Shown piece by piece: positions 21,521 through 33,142 of a stretch of DNA of 64,000 bases. The number at the start of each line of letters is the position of its first letter. The first letter of the stretch is position 1. The stretch comes from Paraspadella gotoi (taxonomy: Eukaryota; Chaetognatha). A program made the position numbers and the translations under genes. The notes beneath the pieces were generated by a model. The model did not search any database and was not told the DNA's origin. It saw only the letters and a list, made by a program, of their open reading frames with translations. The stretch covers positions 29,661,962 to 29,725,961 of the forward strand of contig CM119263.1 of NCBI GenBank assembly GCA_051294375.1. Reading direction: 5' to 3'.

Positions 21521-23893
21521 TCTCTTCTGAACCAGTAACAAGAATTTCTAAGCAGGACCCAAAAAAGATTAGAAGCGGGAATTATGCATGAGAGAGGGTG
21601 AGGAGAGGGAGGGAGAGAGGGAGAGAGGGAGGAGGGGAAGATTGAGAGAGGGAGCTGGGAGAGGAAGAAGGAGAGAGGGAGTGAGGAGAGCGGAGAAAGG
21701 AGAGAAGAGGAGACAGGGAGGTGGGAGAGGAAGAAGGAGACAGAGAGAGGGAGAGGAGTGAGGAGAGGGAGAGAAGAGGGGAGGAGAGGAGAGGGAGAGA
21801 GGGAGGTGGGAGAGGAAGAAGGAGAAGAGAGAAGGAGCGGCAGAGTGAGGGGAGGAGAAATGATTAAAATATCGTGGTAAATGTTGTCGCCAATAATCAA
21901 ATTCCGTATATTTGACAAAGGAAAAGAAGAATGAGTTTAACATTAACTCAGGTGTTGGGAATTGACAATCTTTGTGTGACTGGTTTAGAGGAAAAGTGAG
22001 GTGTGAGAATTAAAGGATTCACAAATGTGAGAGTCTCAAAGGTAAAGACTAAGAATTGGACAAAAGGATTTTAAGAGGTAATGCTTCTCGGAAGAGATTC
22101 AAAAAGGGGGCCTATGATTCAAAGGGGCAAAGATTTAAAGAGGGGCAACGATTTTTCAGGGGGGCCAAAGATTCTTGAGGGTTACGCTCGAATGAAAGGG
22201 GCCGGCCGGGGGGGGGGTGTAAGGGCCAACGTGGCGAGATTCGGAACAGCTCCGGGGAATTAAAATCAAACACTTCTTCGGCAAAAGAAGAAACGGAGAA
22301 CGGAATACAAAAGGAAAGAAAAAAATTGGAGGAAAAAGAAAAAGGAAAAACACTAAATACGGAAAAGGAAGAATACGAAAGGAGGAAAGAAGGAAAAGAA
22401 AAAATGAAAATAGAGATTTCGTGTTTCTATTATGAATGCGGAGTCACGGATTCTCTCTCTTTTTTTGGGGATAAGGAATCTATGATGTTTATTGGAATGA
22501 GGGGAAGTTGAAATGGAAAGTAGAGGAGGGAGGAAAAAGAGGAAAAGTAAGTGAGATGAGAAAGGAAAGGAAAGATAAGAAGGGTAGAGTGGAAAAGATA
22601 TCAAGAGAGGTAAGATAAGAAGAATTAAAATAAGAAGTAACAATAGAGAAGAGTCAGTAAGAAAGGGTAAAAAAAATTAACAAAAAATAGAATTGTATGT
22701 GTAGGTTGCTAGCAGATTAAAAAAATTTAACGAAAAGTATATAGAAACCATAAAAAATATAATTAAAAAAAAGGATTAAAAAGTATTTGAAACGAATTGT
22801 ATAAATAGCATTAAGCCGATTTAAAAGTTCAAAAAAACAAAACGCCAAAGTATCACGTGCAAAACAAAATAAACGCGATTTCTTTCTCGTTTCTTTCTGT
22901 TTTTCTTTCTTGTTTTCTTTCTTGTTTTCTCCGCTAATGAATCATGACTTTAGCGTAACAATCCTCAGCAAAGGAAATCAACAATCTCGTTTATTTATGG
23001 CAACGACCTCTTTTTTGTGCGCCACGCCTGGACAATTTGCTACGGCCATGCCACCGCTGCCGTCATATTCTACGCAGCCACGCCGCGTCAATCTTCTCTT
23101 GCTACGCCAAACCAGTCTGCGCCATTTTTAACCAACTATTAATCTTCAAGTAGAACCAACACAGGAATAACAAACTCAGAGACAAATATAAGTCTATTCA
23201 AAAAAAACTACTATTTTACGGGGCCACATGCCACCCTAATCCGCCAAATCGTCAACTATGCATACTACTCCACGCTGCTAGAGCATCTACCCGCGCTAAT
23301 GTGTAATTGTGTATGGTGTAATTGTGGGCTGAAGATGACTGTCCGTAACTTCTATAACCCCCTCTAGCAGCCATGGAACGGGTCCCTGGGCTTGGAACCA
23401 GGCTTGAGGGTTTGCCATGCCCCCAAGGCGGCTTACGGCCGTCCTCACGCATCCCGCAGCAGGTGTTGGGATTGACCCGGTATCTAGTGGTCATGAGCTG
23501 ATGGCTTTACTCAAATGATCCACCGGGTCACAACTGGAAAGCGTCATGTTTCTAGGCGGGGTGAACCTAGGCAATGCCCGACTACATAATTATAATGAAA
23601 ATATCAATATAAATATATAATAATTAAAATAAAATAATTTTAAAAGTCGCCCGAATCTTGATAACAATTCGCGATATCTTAATGTATAATCTTAATGGAC
23701 GACTTCGACAAATATGGTGATGTCATCAAAGATAAGGGCGGCGGCGGCGGCGGCCGGCGGCGCCGCGGCGGCGCGGCGGCGGGCGCGCGGCGGCGGCCGC
23801 GGGGCGCGGCGGCGGCGGATTTTTCGTTGCCATTTTGTTATTCCGTCTCAACTGAAAGATTTTTGCGAACGCCATCACGCCTTGATTAAAATC

Positions 23894-23941
<48 letters not shown>

Positions 23942-25340
23942 GAGAGATGAGAGAGATGAGAGAGAGAGAGTTAGAGGAGAGAGAGAGAGCATTCATTTCA
24001 AAGATTGAATTCAGTTTTGAGAATCGTCTCGTTTGCCGTTCTGCTTATCTGTCTAGGCCCGTCATTTCTCTCTTGTCCAACTTTCAGTTTCTGCTCCACC
24101 TTCCCCGCTCGCTTTTCCCGCTCCCACCTTCCCCCGCTCCACCTTCCCGCGCTCCGCTTTTTCCCCGGCTCAGCTCACCTCATCCCTCGCCACTCCTTCT
24201 CCCCCACTCCACCTTTCGCCCCGCTTCCTACCTTCCCCGCTCCACCTTTCCCTCCCGCTCCATCCTATTCGCCTCCGCTCCATCCATAATCCAATCCCTC
24301 CCCCGTTTTCAATTTTCCCAATTCAGACGCTGCAACGAAGAATCAAATGACATTTAAGCGAAGAAATTGGTATCGTACAATGTAAAAGTTATAAACGTTA
24401 ATAATTTGTACAAAATTCAATATAAGTCTCGATTGACTCGTGCGGTGTTTGATATTTCGATCGCAGATCTTGTCGCCTCAACACGATTCCAAGACGTAAT
24501 ATGTAAGATGTAAGATGTATATGTAAGAGTAAGATGTAATATGTAAGATGTAAGATGTAACTATATTAAGTATAACCTCACGCTAGTATTATTCGGACTT
24601 TTTTTTTCTGTTATATAGTTCGCATTTTCTCTTTTCTTATTGTTAAATCATTTTAAATTAAGTATCTTTTTTATGTCTTTTTGTACGTTTTTTACATTGA
24701 TTTCTTCTCTCTTTTTCTTTTCTTTCTCTTTCAATTCCCTTTTTTCTATTCACTTTTTTTCGCACAGTATAACTTATCTACGTACGTTATTTATCTATGT
24801 ATTTTCTTTTATCTCCTTATTTTTCTTTTTTTCCTTTTCCCTCCCATTATACCTTATTTTTTCTTTCTTTTCCTTCTCTCTCCCTAGGTACACTTATTTT
24901 TCTTTTCTTTGCCTCACTTTTCTTTTCTTATTTCCTCTATCTCCTCCAAGTGTTGGTCTCTTCTTGGTTTTTCCTCTCCGATTTACCTCCCTCCAGTTTT
25001 CCCCATAGATTCGCTCGTTTAATTCTCCCCTACCATGTCTCCTCCACCCCCACCACGTCCCGGGGGGGGCGCTCATTTTACTATCGCCCCTTTTTCAACC
25101 ATCTTCGCCCCATGTCAGAATCCCACCCTTACCCGCCCCTCTCAGCCTTCACCCGCCCTTTGTCCAAACCCGGCCCCCCCCTACTTTGCCATGGAGGCGT
25201 AGTCGAAAAACAGGGTTGATGGCAATCCATAAATCAGGAAAACTTAAAACGGTGTCACGAAGTTTCTCTTCTCCTTTCTCTGGGAAAAAGTGGCGGCGGC
25301 TGCGGCGATGCGGCGGCGCGCGTCGGTCGGCTTGCGGCGC

Positions 25341-25371
<31 letters not shown>

Positions 25372-25606
25372 TGGCGGCGGCGGCTGGCGGCGGCGGCGGC
25401 GCAGGTCGGCGCGGCGGCTCCGGGCGGCGGCGGCCGCACTGGCGGTCTAGGGACCGCGCCTTTTCCGTGTTTCCGGTCCGCAGGCTTCCGCCTCTATTCT
25501 TCTCCCTCCAGGCTCCGTTATTCTCTCTTCGTCTTCCCTCCTTCCTTTCCATTCTGGGTTTTCTTCTTTTTTCTCTTCTCCTCTCCATCTCCTCTCTCTT
25601 CTCTCA

Positions 25607-25650
<44 letters not shown>

Positions 25651-25669
25651 ACTCTCTCTCTCTCTTTCT

Positions 25670-25703
<34 letters not shown>

Positions 25704-25900
25704 TTTTCCCGCCCTCTTCGTCACGTAATAAACTTCTCAATGTTTATCAAGTTTAATAAATATAAACTCATTTGTTTAAAAGTTAAGTTACATTTAAATT
25801 GAACGACAGTTTTTTCTTGACGTTTTCGCATACTGACATTTGCGATTCAGAGGACGGATCACGGACGAGAGAAGAGAGCAGCAGAGAGATGACGAGAGAC

Positions 25901-25952
<52 letters not shown>

Positions 25953-26572
25953 GGAGAAGGAGGGAAGAGAAGGGAAATGAAGAGGAAAAAAGAAGGAGGA
26001 AGAGGAAGAGGAATCTCCATCTTTGGTTCTGACCTGTCCGTTCCCTGCGACTTCGTCCGCCTTGGCTTCGTTTCCTCTTTCTCTTCTTCTTCCCTCTCCT
26101 CCTTCCTCTGCTCCCTTTCCTCCCTTCTCCCTCTCTCTCTCTTTTCTCTCTCTCTCTGGTCTTTTTCCGATTCTTTAACTTGTCGATAGCCACCTACTTT
26201 AAAGCGATTTCCACGCCTTTAATCCGCGCTTGTGGACATTTGGTCCGCACTTCTTCTCTACTCCTCTGATCTCCTCTCTCTCTCCTTCTCTCTCTCTCTC
26301 TCTCTCCTCTGCTCTCTCTAACACCTCCCACAGCCCATTTGCGCGTTCTCACCCCGGTAAACAGCAGCTTTCGAGGAAATAACAACAACAACAACAACGA
26401 ACGCCTACAACAATAACCAAACCATTTTTCCATTTTCTAAACAAATTTTCCGCCTTTGTTTTTGTTTTTTTCGTTGTTTGTTTATGTTCACCAGTCTAAA
26501 GTCATCGCCCCTTGTAAATCCACTCTCTCTTTCTTCTCTCTCCTCTCTTCTCTCTCTCTTCTCTCTCTCTCT

Positions 26573-26604
<32 letters not shown>

Positions 26605-26800
26605 GCTCTCTCTCATCTCTTTCTTTGCTTTTTTTTTCGTTTCTTTAGAGAAGTATCACTTAATCTTAGTTTGTATGTTTAGTTTATTCCCATGTTATTT
26701 CTCTTGGAATTATATCTACTTTATTATTTTAAACAAACTTCGTTAATTTTTTTTTTTCTTTCTTCTGTTAGAGTACCTTCTCGTAATACATATTGTTTGC

Positions 26801-26844
<44 letters not shown>

Positions 26845-26845
26845 C
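21465..26845 (-). repeat. Right arm of large palindrome 1
   Basis: Reverse-complement copy of 16190-21414. Compared with the left arm it carries many single-base insertions and deletions, an extra SINE at 23309-23591, a longer (GCC)n at 25290-25440 and a shorter GC-rich minisatellite at 24070-24325. The outer end is a (TC)n at 26800-26845, where similarity stops. Confidence 0.95.
23309..23591 (-). mobile_element. tRNA-derived SINE, present only in the right arm
   Basis: On the minus strand the element has a tRNA-like head with an A-box-like TGGATCATTTGAG and a B-box-like GGGTCAATCCC (plus-strand 23468-23478). The head has a CAGCTCATGACC segment resembling a Met-type anticodon arm. A GC-rich body of about 150 bp follows. 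The insertion is flanked by TAATT at 23304-23308 and 23587-23591. The left arm has the uninterrupted site at about 19578-19598 (TTATAATTACACCATTAGCG), which supports a clean insertion of about 280 bp. Confidence 0.7.
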
Positions 26846-27089
26846 TTTTTTTTGGACCCAAATTTGTTCATTGCGACTTTGAAGGGCAATACCCTTCCTC
26901 CTCCCTTTATTCCTCCTCCTCCTCCTCCTCCTCCTCCTCCTCCCTCTATTCATTTTAACCCTCCCCTTTTTCATTTTATTGCTTTTTTTTCCTTTTCTTG
27001 TTATTTGTCATTCTACTCCTATGCTATGTAGCTTATTTATTAAATGGATGGATAATTTTCATACTTATTGTACATACCATTTTCATTTT
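26846..27089. repeat. (CCT)n and a family A tail
   Basis: 26900-26945 is CCT repeat. 27027-27085 reads TAGCTTATTTATTAAATGG, ATGGATAATTTTCAT and TTGTACATACC, matching the 3' end of family A copies at 45757 and 48226, but the rest of that repeat is absent. Confidence 0.5.
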
Positions 27090-27420
27090 TTACCTTTCAA
27101 TTACTTTTTTACATTTTTTACATTTTTTTGTTTTTATTCATTTTCTTTTACCTTTTCTCTCGTTCCCCTTCTTTTCCTCGTTCTCCACCTCTTCCTCGTT
27201 CTCGTTCTCCTCCTTCCTTCCTTTTTTTATCCTCCTTCCTCTTCATCTTCTTCTTTTCGTTCCTCCTTCCTTATTCTCCTTTCTTTTCTTCTTTTCCTCC
27301 CTTCTCCTTTTTTTCTCCTTCCTTCTTCCTTTCCTCCCTCTATTCCTCTTCCCTTTCCTCCTCCTTCTCCTCCTCCTCTCCCTCTTCTTCGTCCCCCCTC
27401 CTCCCCTTCTCCTCTGATTA
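27090..27420. repeat. Polypyrimidine tract
   Basis: T-rich, then CCTTCTTCCTCC-type. Three overlapping 86-162-codon frames over it are Phe/Ser/Leu/Pro and are not genes. Confidence 0.8.
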
Positions 27421-28020
27421 AACGCCTCACTGAATCGACGGCGCAGAAAAACGTGGAGTTTTGGTGAAATTCGGTTTCTCGTGTCAACCGAGGGAATTAG
27501 TGGTCGGTCGGTTGCTCTTTTTACTCCTTAGGGATCGGATGTCAAACGGGGGGGGGGAAATTAGTCGCTAATATATATATATATGTTATAACTATATGAA
27601 TTTTAAACGGGGTGAGAGGTAGAAGAGAATTATTGATTGATTTATTGAGAGTTGAAATTAGGCAGTTTTTTGGGGGGGCCAGAAATGTCAAACAACGAAC
27701 ATTGTTCTTTTTAATATTTTTTGCATCATTATTTTTTAACTTTTATTATTTTCTCTTAAGTCATAAAAAAGGGACATAATGTTACCCGATTTATAAAAAA
27801 TTAGTACTTGTACTAATACCTTTTGTAGTTAAGGTTTAGTATTTTAAAATTTATCTGTTGACTGTTCGTTGCTGTCGTTATTGTTGTTATAGTACTTTAA
27901 AATAAAGTATTATACTGAAAAATATTTAATATGATGTTATAATAATGACTACAGTAATCATTGTTCATTTGGGTGGCGCATCTCTGCTCCCTACCTTTTG
28001 CCTAACCAACGCTAATCCAA
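27421..28020. other. Unassigned A+T-rich sequence
   Basis: It contains a 9-G run (27548), an (AT)n at 27571-27584, a G run near 27672 and an imperfect 18-bp palindrome around AGTACTTGTACT near 27804-27822. No gene recognised. Confidence 0.4.
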
Positions 28021-28200
28021 ACTGTCAACCGAGAGAGAGAGAGAGACAGAGAGACAGAGAGAGAGACAGTCCCTGCGACGATGACCCGAAAAGATTGAGT
28101 GGGAAAAACTCGATGAGAGAAAAAAAACTGTGAAAAAGGTGTGAGAAACTGTGAGAAGCTGTGAGAGACTGTGAAAGGTTTTGCGGTTGGAGAAGTGAAA
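28021..28200. repeat. (GA)n/(GACA) and GAAACTGTGAG 11-bp tandem
   Basis: 28031-28072 is GA with GACA. 28125-28185 repeats GAGAAACTGTGAGAAGCTGT. Related CTGTGA words continue to about 28270. Confidence 0.7.
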
Positions 28201-29039
28201 ATATAAGATTCAGGTGAGGAATTTGACTCGCGTGAGAGACGAGCTGTGAATCAAGAAACTGTGAAGAAAATACGGTGAATCGTTTGAGTGACTGAGCGTC
28301 CGTGATGGAAAAAACCTGCGAGAAAATAGAAAGGTGTGCGAAGGAAATTCACAGAGACCGACCGACTGACTTGTGAAGGGAATTCTAAATCTGTTGCTGG
28401 TCGTCGTCGTCAGAAGAGCAAGCAATGATGATTGCGGGGTTAGAACGTAAGCAATGACACTTGATACTTAACGATACAAGCAAAGGCGAGTTGCAAGGGC
28501 AAGCAATGACGCAACAAGCAGAAGAATCATGCTTGCAGACGAGAGAGTAAGAATACAACATTGTCGCCCGCGGAATCATCACTGAAATGAAAAAGGGACA
28601 GCGAGATTTCGTCTCATGTACTTATTTATTGTTAGCTTTACAGTATAAAGGAACCGTTGAATTATACTGGGAATAAATTTACAATATTGTAGACACCAAA
28701 GTCCTCAGAGTTTACTATAAATTGAAGTTGAAAAAATAAAAAGACTTAAATGCTATCGAGAAACCTTATCCTTGCATTGGTATCTTTATTGATTTAAAAA
28801 CAATGTACGAAAGATTGTAAATGCTACAATATTGTATTCTCCAGAGTTTATTTTTTTACTCCACCCAAAAAAAAAATTCTCTCTTAAAATTGAGTTTCGA
28901 CTCAACGACTTTTGAGTTTTTTCTTTTTTTTTTTTCTTTTTTCTTTTTTCTTTTTTGGTTCTGTTTATTTCCGCTGCGTTGATTTCGTCTTTGTTTGTAA
29001 CTGTTCTTGGTGGCGGATGTTATGTGGTTTTGGAATGTG

Positions 29040-29042
<3 letters not shown>
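28201..29042. other. Unassigned; two copies of a TACAATATTGTA segment
   Basis: ACAATATTGTA followed within 15-20 bp by CAGAGTTTA occurs near 28680-28716 and again near 28829-28855, a direct repeat about 150 bp apart. CAAGCAATGA recurs at 28419, 28452 (as GTAAGCAATGAC) and 28501. No gene recognised. Confidence 0.4.

Positions 29043-29120
<78 letters not shown>
29043..29120. repeat. (GA)n, uninterrupted
   Basis: About 78 bp of AG repeat. Confidence 0.95.
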
Positions 29121-29121
<1 letters not shown>

Positions 29122-29569
29122 GATAATAACGAAGTCCGTTTGCGCGTCCTAAAAACTCTTCCGTTTGTTGGACCGCTGCCAAATTACCGCCGACTCACCC
29201 TCCCACACTGCCGCCTCGCCCAACAACGATTGACTCACCCACACTGCAGGCCTTTCACCACATTGTCGACTCATCCAAACACACTACTCATCTACTCATC
29301 TTACTTAGCCTTGGCTTAGTGTGGATACCTCCGCATAAGCATTGGCAAAACTATGTATTGTTTTTCTCTCTTTCTCTGTCTCTCTGTTTCTCTCTATCTC
29401 TCTCTCTCTNNNNNNNNNNNNNNNNNNNNNNNNNNNNNNNNNNNNNNNNNNNNNNNNNNNNNNNNNNNNNNNNNNNNNNNNNNNNNNNNNNNNNNNNNNN
29501 NNNNNNNNNNNNNNNNNNNNNNNNNNNNNNNNNNNNNNNNNNNNNNNNNNNNNNNNNNNNNNNNNNNNN

Positions 29570-29857
29570 CCTGCCTCTTCTACCCATTGAGCCACACTCA
29601 CTGCCTCGTTGTCCAGGGTCGTCCGGTTTTCTCGAGAATGCCAAAGACTTTCGTCCAAACACTGGCGTCGTGCCATCGAAGCGGCGTCGGGTGCCATCGC
29701 CGCAGCGCCCTGTGCCATCGCCGCGACGTCGCAGCGGCGTTGGGCGGCGTCGAAATGAGGTCGGCGCCATCCACCGGCGCCACCTGAATTCCGTTGATGG
29801 CGTCCGATGCGAAATCAGGCGACGAATGAAAAAAAAGTGGGTATGGCACCGGGATGA
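29570..29857. repeat. GC-rich GTGCCATCGCCGC repeats
   Basis: GTGCCATCGAAGCGGCG, GTGCCATCGCCGCAGCG and GTGCCATCGCCGCGACG recur between 29668 and 29735. Both strands carry open frames (for example DGTGRCGDGTRRR on the minus strand), but these track the repeat. The upstream side is a 160-N gap (29410-29569). Confidence 0.5.
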
Positions 29858-30060
29858 ACGCCTGTGATGCCCGGGGGGCGGGTTATCTCAAAAACTGGCG
29901 TAAGGGCTGCGGACCGTAAGTGACCACCTCATGTCACTGGCAAGTTTAGTCAGGCTCCGTCACATTCAAGCCCAGGGATTGAACCCGGGACGCACGGTTG
30001 TAACGAGATGATTTAGTCTGCTCAACCATTGAGACGAGGCAGTGAGGCAGCTTTAAGTCT
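29858..30060 (-). mobile_element. tRNA-derived SINE
   Basis: On the minus strand an A-box-like TCAATGGTTGAGCAG (plus 30018-30032) and a B-box GGGTTCAATCCC (plus 29975-29986) are in the right order and spacing. The T-arm folds with five pairs (CCGGG/CCTGG, one of them G-T). The anticodon stem is imperfect, so it is not a functional tRNA. A body of about 100 bp follows, ending near GGCATCACAGG. It differs from the SINE at 23309. Confidence 0.6.
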
Positions 30061-30420
30061 TGCTGCCACAAGGGAATAATACAATCAGAAATTAAATATT
30101 GAATGTTAAATATTAAAAATTTGATTATTTACTGAATAAAGGGATTCTTTTTATGTTAATTAGATATACTGAAATAAATAAAAACAAACCCAATAAACTA
30201 ACGAAAACAAACAAACAAAATACACAAAAGTCTTCGAATGTTTTAAGAAACGAAAAACATCATTATTTAGAAAAAACCAACCATTGGCATTGCATTTTAA
30301 ACGTATTTACTAATTTTTTTTGCTTTCTATTTTTATTATCCTCGTTTTTGTCTCACCCTTCATCTTTTGGTCACACCATCGATTCCTTACCAAGCTCTTT
30401 TCTTTTCTCTCTTCTTCTTC
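30061..30420. other. A+T-rich unassigned sequence
   Basis: A- and T-rich with AAACAAAC words near 30180-30230. No gene recognised. Confidence 0.4.
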
Positions 30421-30512
30421 TCTAACTCACCTCTCTATTCTTACATCTCTATTCTCACCTCTCTAATTCACTTCTCTATTCTTACCTCTCTATTCTCACC
30501 TCTCTTCTCTTT
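30421..30512. repeat. 14-bp tandem CTCACCTCTCTATT
   Basis: About six units alternating TCACC and TTACC variants. Confidence 0.8.
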
Positions 30513-30634
30513 CCCCCCTCCCTCCCTCGGCCGACTTCGCTCCCGGGACTCCGCCGATCGGGGAAGAAATTCCGTCACCGCCGATCGGGAACAAATCCAT
30601 TTTCCTTTTGCAAATGATCTTAATATGGGAAAGA

Positions 30635-30755
30635 GGCTGTGATAGGGAAATGAATGTGATAGGGAAATTAGGCAAAGGCTGTGATAGGGAAAGGAATGTG
30701 ATAGGGATATAATTGTGATAAGGAAAGGTTGTGATTGGGAGAGTGATGTGGTTTG
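30635..30755. repeat. Degenerate TGTGATAGGGAAA tandem
   Basis: About seven copies at 15-24-bp spacing with drift from GATAGGGA to GATAAGGA and GATTGGGA. Confidence 0.75.
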
Positions 30756-30965
30756 AATGTGAATTTTTGCCTTTCATCAAGGAAAGGAGATGGAGTGATA
30801 CGCTTTGCTGGGGTTAAACTTGTTGCTGTAGTTAAGTCATTAGGCGGAAAGGGGATACGGCTTGCTCGGGTTCTTTTTATAAGAGGAAGAAATAAAAATG
30901 TGAAAGATTCTTAGGTTAAGAACAATTTTCGTAATGAACGCCCTGAAAAGAATTCCTCTCCGCTT

Positions 30966-30996
30966 TAAAAACCTTGAAGGCGAGAGAGAGAGAGAG

Positions 30997-31051
<55 letters not shown>

Positions 31052-31110
31052 TCGCTTAAAAACTTTCCCCCTCGTTCGCGATTAAAACCGAGAGAGAGAG
31101 AGAGAAGGGC
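30966..31110. repeat. (GA)n pair
   Basis: 30983-31048 and 31090-31105 are AG repeats separated by unique sequence. A (GAC)n follows at 31157-31177. Confidence 0.85.
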
Positions 31111-31177
31111 CATTAAAGGAAATGTTTCATAGCGAGAGTGAGTAAAAAAATTCGCGACGACGACGACGACGACGAAG

Positions 31178-31855
31178 ACGGAGCAAATCACCCAATTCCG
31201 AATTATCACCTCGTTGTGAAAACCCGGTGGAGAATAAAAGTGAATTACCGGCCCGTGAATCACCATCTTCTCAATTTCCTTGTGAATTTTACGTGAATTT
31301 CCCATCTTGCCATCTCTTGCATTTCCCAGAATTTCCATCTTGTCAATTGCGGTCGACTACTTGTCTCTTAAATAACAAACAATTAAAGAACCCTTTGCAG
31401 AAGTGCAATCAATAAAATTAAAGTCTGCCAGAAAGACAAATACATACATACCCATTACCCACACATACATCATCTCATTACCATAACCTGAAATTTTAAC
31501 TATCTCCTTCAAATGCCATTCATCGAATTACCGTCTGCAGAAATGCCATCAATCGAATTACGATCCCTGGAAATTCCAGCGATGAAAGAGAGAAGGAGAG
31601 AGAGAGAGAGAGACATCGCCACGTCTAACCTCTCTTCCTCTCTATCGCTGAAACCTCTCTATCCTTTTCTTATCTAATTGCTGTTTCTCACTTTCCTTAC
31701 TCGCGTTTTACTTTTCTCTCTCTTTACTCTTTGTTCCTTTATTCTTTTACGCCAACAATTCCCTCTCTCTCTCTCTCTCTCTCCCTAAAGTCCCGAACCC
31801 TAAAGGACTTAACGTCGGCTACTTTTTTAGAATGACTTTCCTTTCCTTTGTACGA
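31178..31855. repeat. Degenerate AATTACCG/ATGCCATC repeats and short (TC)n, (GA)n
   Basis: 31511-31590 is a 30-bp tandem (AAATGCCATTCATCGAATTA and variants, about 2.5 copies). 31230-31340 has related GAATT/CATCTTG words. 31590-31612 is GA and 31761-31783 is TC. No gene recognised. Confidence 0.5.
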
Positions 31856-31864
31856 TTGAGAGAG

Positions 31865-31906
<42 letters not shown>

Positions 31907-32014
31907 TTGAGAGAGTGTGTAGAAAAAAGGGAAAGGGAGGAAAGGAAAAAAAATTTAAAAAGAGGATTGGAAAGGAAAAAAGTAAGGTCGTTATTTTATC
32001 ATCACTTCCACCAG

Positions 32015-32080
<66 letters not shown>

Positions 32081-32090
32081 GTGAGGCAGC
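31856..32090. repeat. Two (GA)n tracts with an A/G-rich spacer
   Basis: 31871-31903 and 32018-32082 are AG repeats. The Arg/Glu and Ser/Leu frames are artefacts. Confidence 0.85.
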
Positions 32091-32219
32091 AGTGACTTTG
32101 TGGAATCGATAGAAGGGAGTCAAGAAGAGAGAAATGCTCTTCAATAAAGAACATGCGGCCGCACCTTTTAAAAAAAGTTGCTGCAGTGCCGCACGAACAT
32201 CGGTAGAGATTTCTAAATT

Positions 32220-32580
32220 TCATTAAAAAAAAGATCATTTGAAGAAAAAGAAAAATAAGGAAAAAAGAACAGAAAGAAGAGGAGAGACAAGAACAAGAAC
32301 AAGAACGAGAACAAAAATAGAAGAGAACAAATGTTAAAATCGAAAAATGCAAATCGGAGGCAGAGAAGAGAAGTTCGAGGAAAAAGAAGGAAAAACATTG
32401 GGAATATGAGGAGGAAAGGAAAGAAGGAAAGAAGGGAGAAAGATGGAAAGGAGTAGGAAGGAAGAACGAATGGAGAAAGGAGGAAGAAGGGAGAAAGAAG
32501 GAAAGGAAAAGAAAAAAGAAAAAAAAAGAAAAAAGAAAAAAAGGAAACAAAAAATATTAAAAAGGGAGTCAAAGAAAAAG
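32220..32580. repeat. Polypurine tract
   Basis: GAAAAAG, AAGAACAAGAAC (32288-32312) and GGAAGAAAGGAG words. Long Lys/Glu/Arg and Phe/Leu/Ser frames here are artefacts. Confidence 0.75.
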
Positions 32581-32626
32581 GAGAAAATCTCTTGTACTGA
32601 TTCTCTCTCATTACATGACGAGAATC

Positions 32627-32628
<2 letters not shown>

Positions 32629-32666
<38 letters not shown>

Positions 32667-32698
32667 ATTATTATTATTATTATTATTAACATTATTAT
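32629..32698. repeat. (ATT)n
   Basis: ATT repeat with two single-unit variants. Confidence 0.9.
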
Positions 32699-32905
32699 TT
32701 CAGAATTCACGTAATCCTCATTAATTGATAAAAATCCAATCAACTCTAGTGATTAAATTAAGCAAATTGTGAAGCTTCTCACCATCGCCTCTTCAATTTT
32801 CGTAATCATTGGATTCAAATTTATTTGACTTTCGTTAACCTTGAACATATTCTTTTTTTTTTTCAATTTAAATTTGTTAACAAAAAATATGTCGTTGTTT
32901 GCTTA

Positions 32906-33142
32906 ATGAAACTGAAACGATCGGAAATGTATCGGTCTAAATTTAAATTTTTACTTTGCCTTATTTTTCTTTGTCTCTGCATTCTTGGCCTTGCCGTTCT
33001 AAGCCTCTTTGTCTTTGGTATTTCAAATAGTCTCGCCGTTCTTGGCCTCTTCTTCTTTGGCCTTTCCAATCTTGGCCTTGCCCTTTCATTTGTCGCGAGG
33101 AATCCTACCCTCGGTCTGCGTCGTTGGGGTGAAAAAGGTTAA
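32906..33142 (+). CDS. Possible small hydrophobic protein with internal duplication
   Basis: ATG at 32906 gives 78 codons to TAA at 33140. The N-terminus is basic (MKLKRSEMYRSKFKF) and is followed by about 45 hydrophobic residues, then a basic tail ending RRWGEKG. The hydrophobic part has an internal near-repeat, LAVLSLFVFGISN then LAVLGLFFFGLSN, about 16-17 residues apart. It would be a membrane or secreted peptide. The same DNA can be read as a 50-bp tandem CTTGGCCTTGCC/CTTTGG repeat, so the frame may be a by-product. No family recognised, no promoter or neighbour gene to support it. Confidence 0.2.
   Translation: MKLKRSEMYRSKFKFLLCLIFLCLCILGLAVLSLFVFGISNSLAVLGLFFFGLSNLGLALSFVARNPTLGLRRWGEKG

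Noticed and set aside
29858-30060. Functional tRNA gene
   Set aside because: A- and B-boxes and T-arm are good, but anticodon and acceptor stems fail and a SINE-like body follows.
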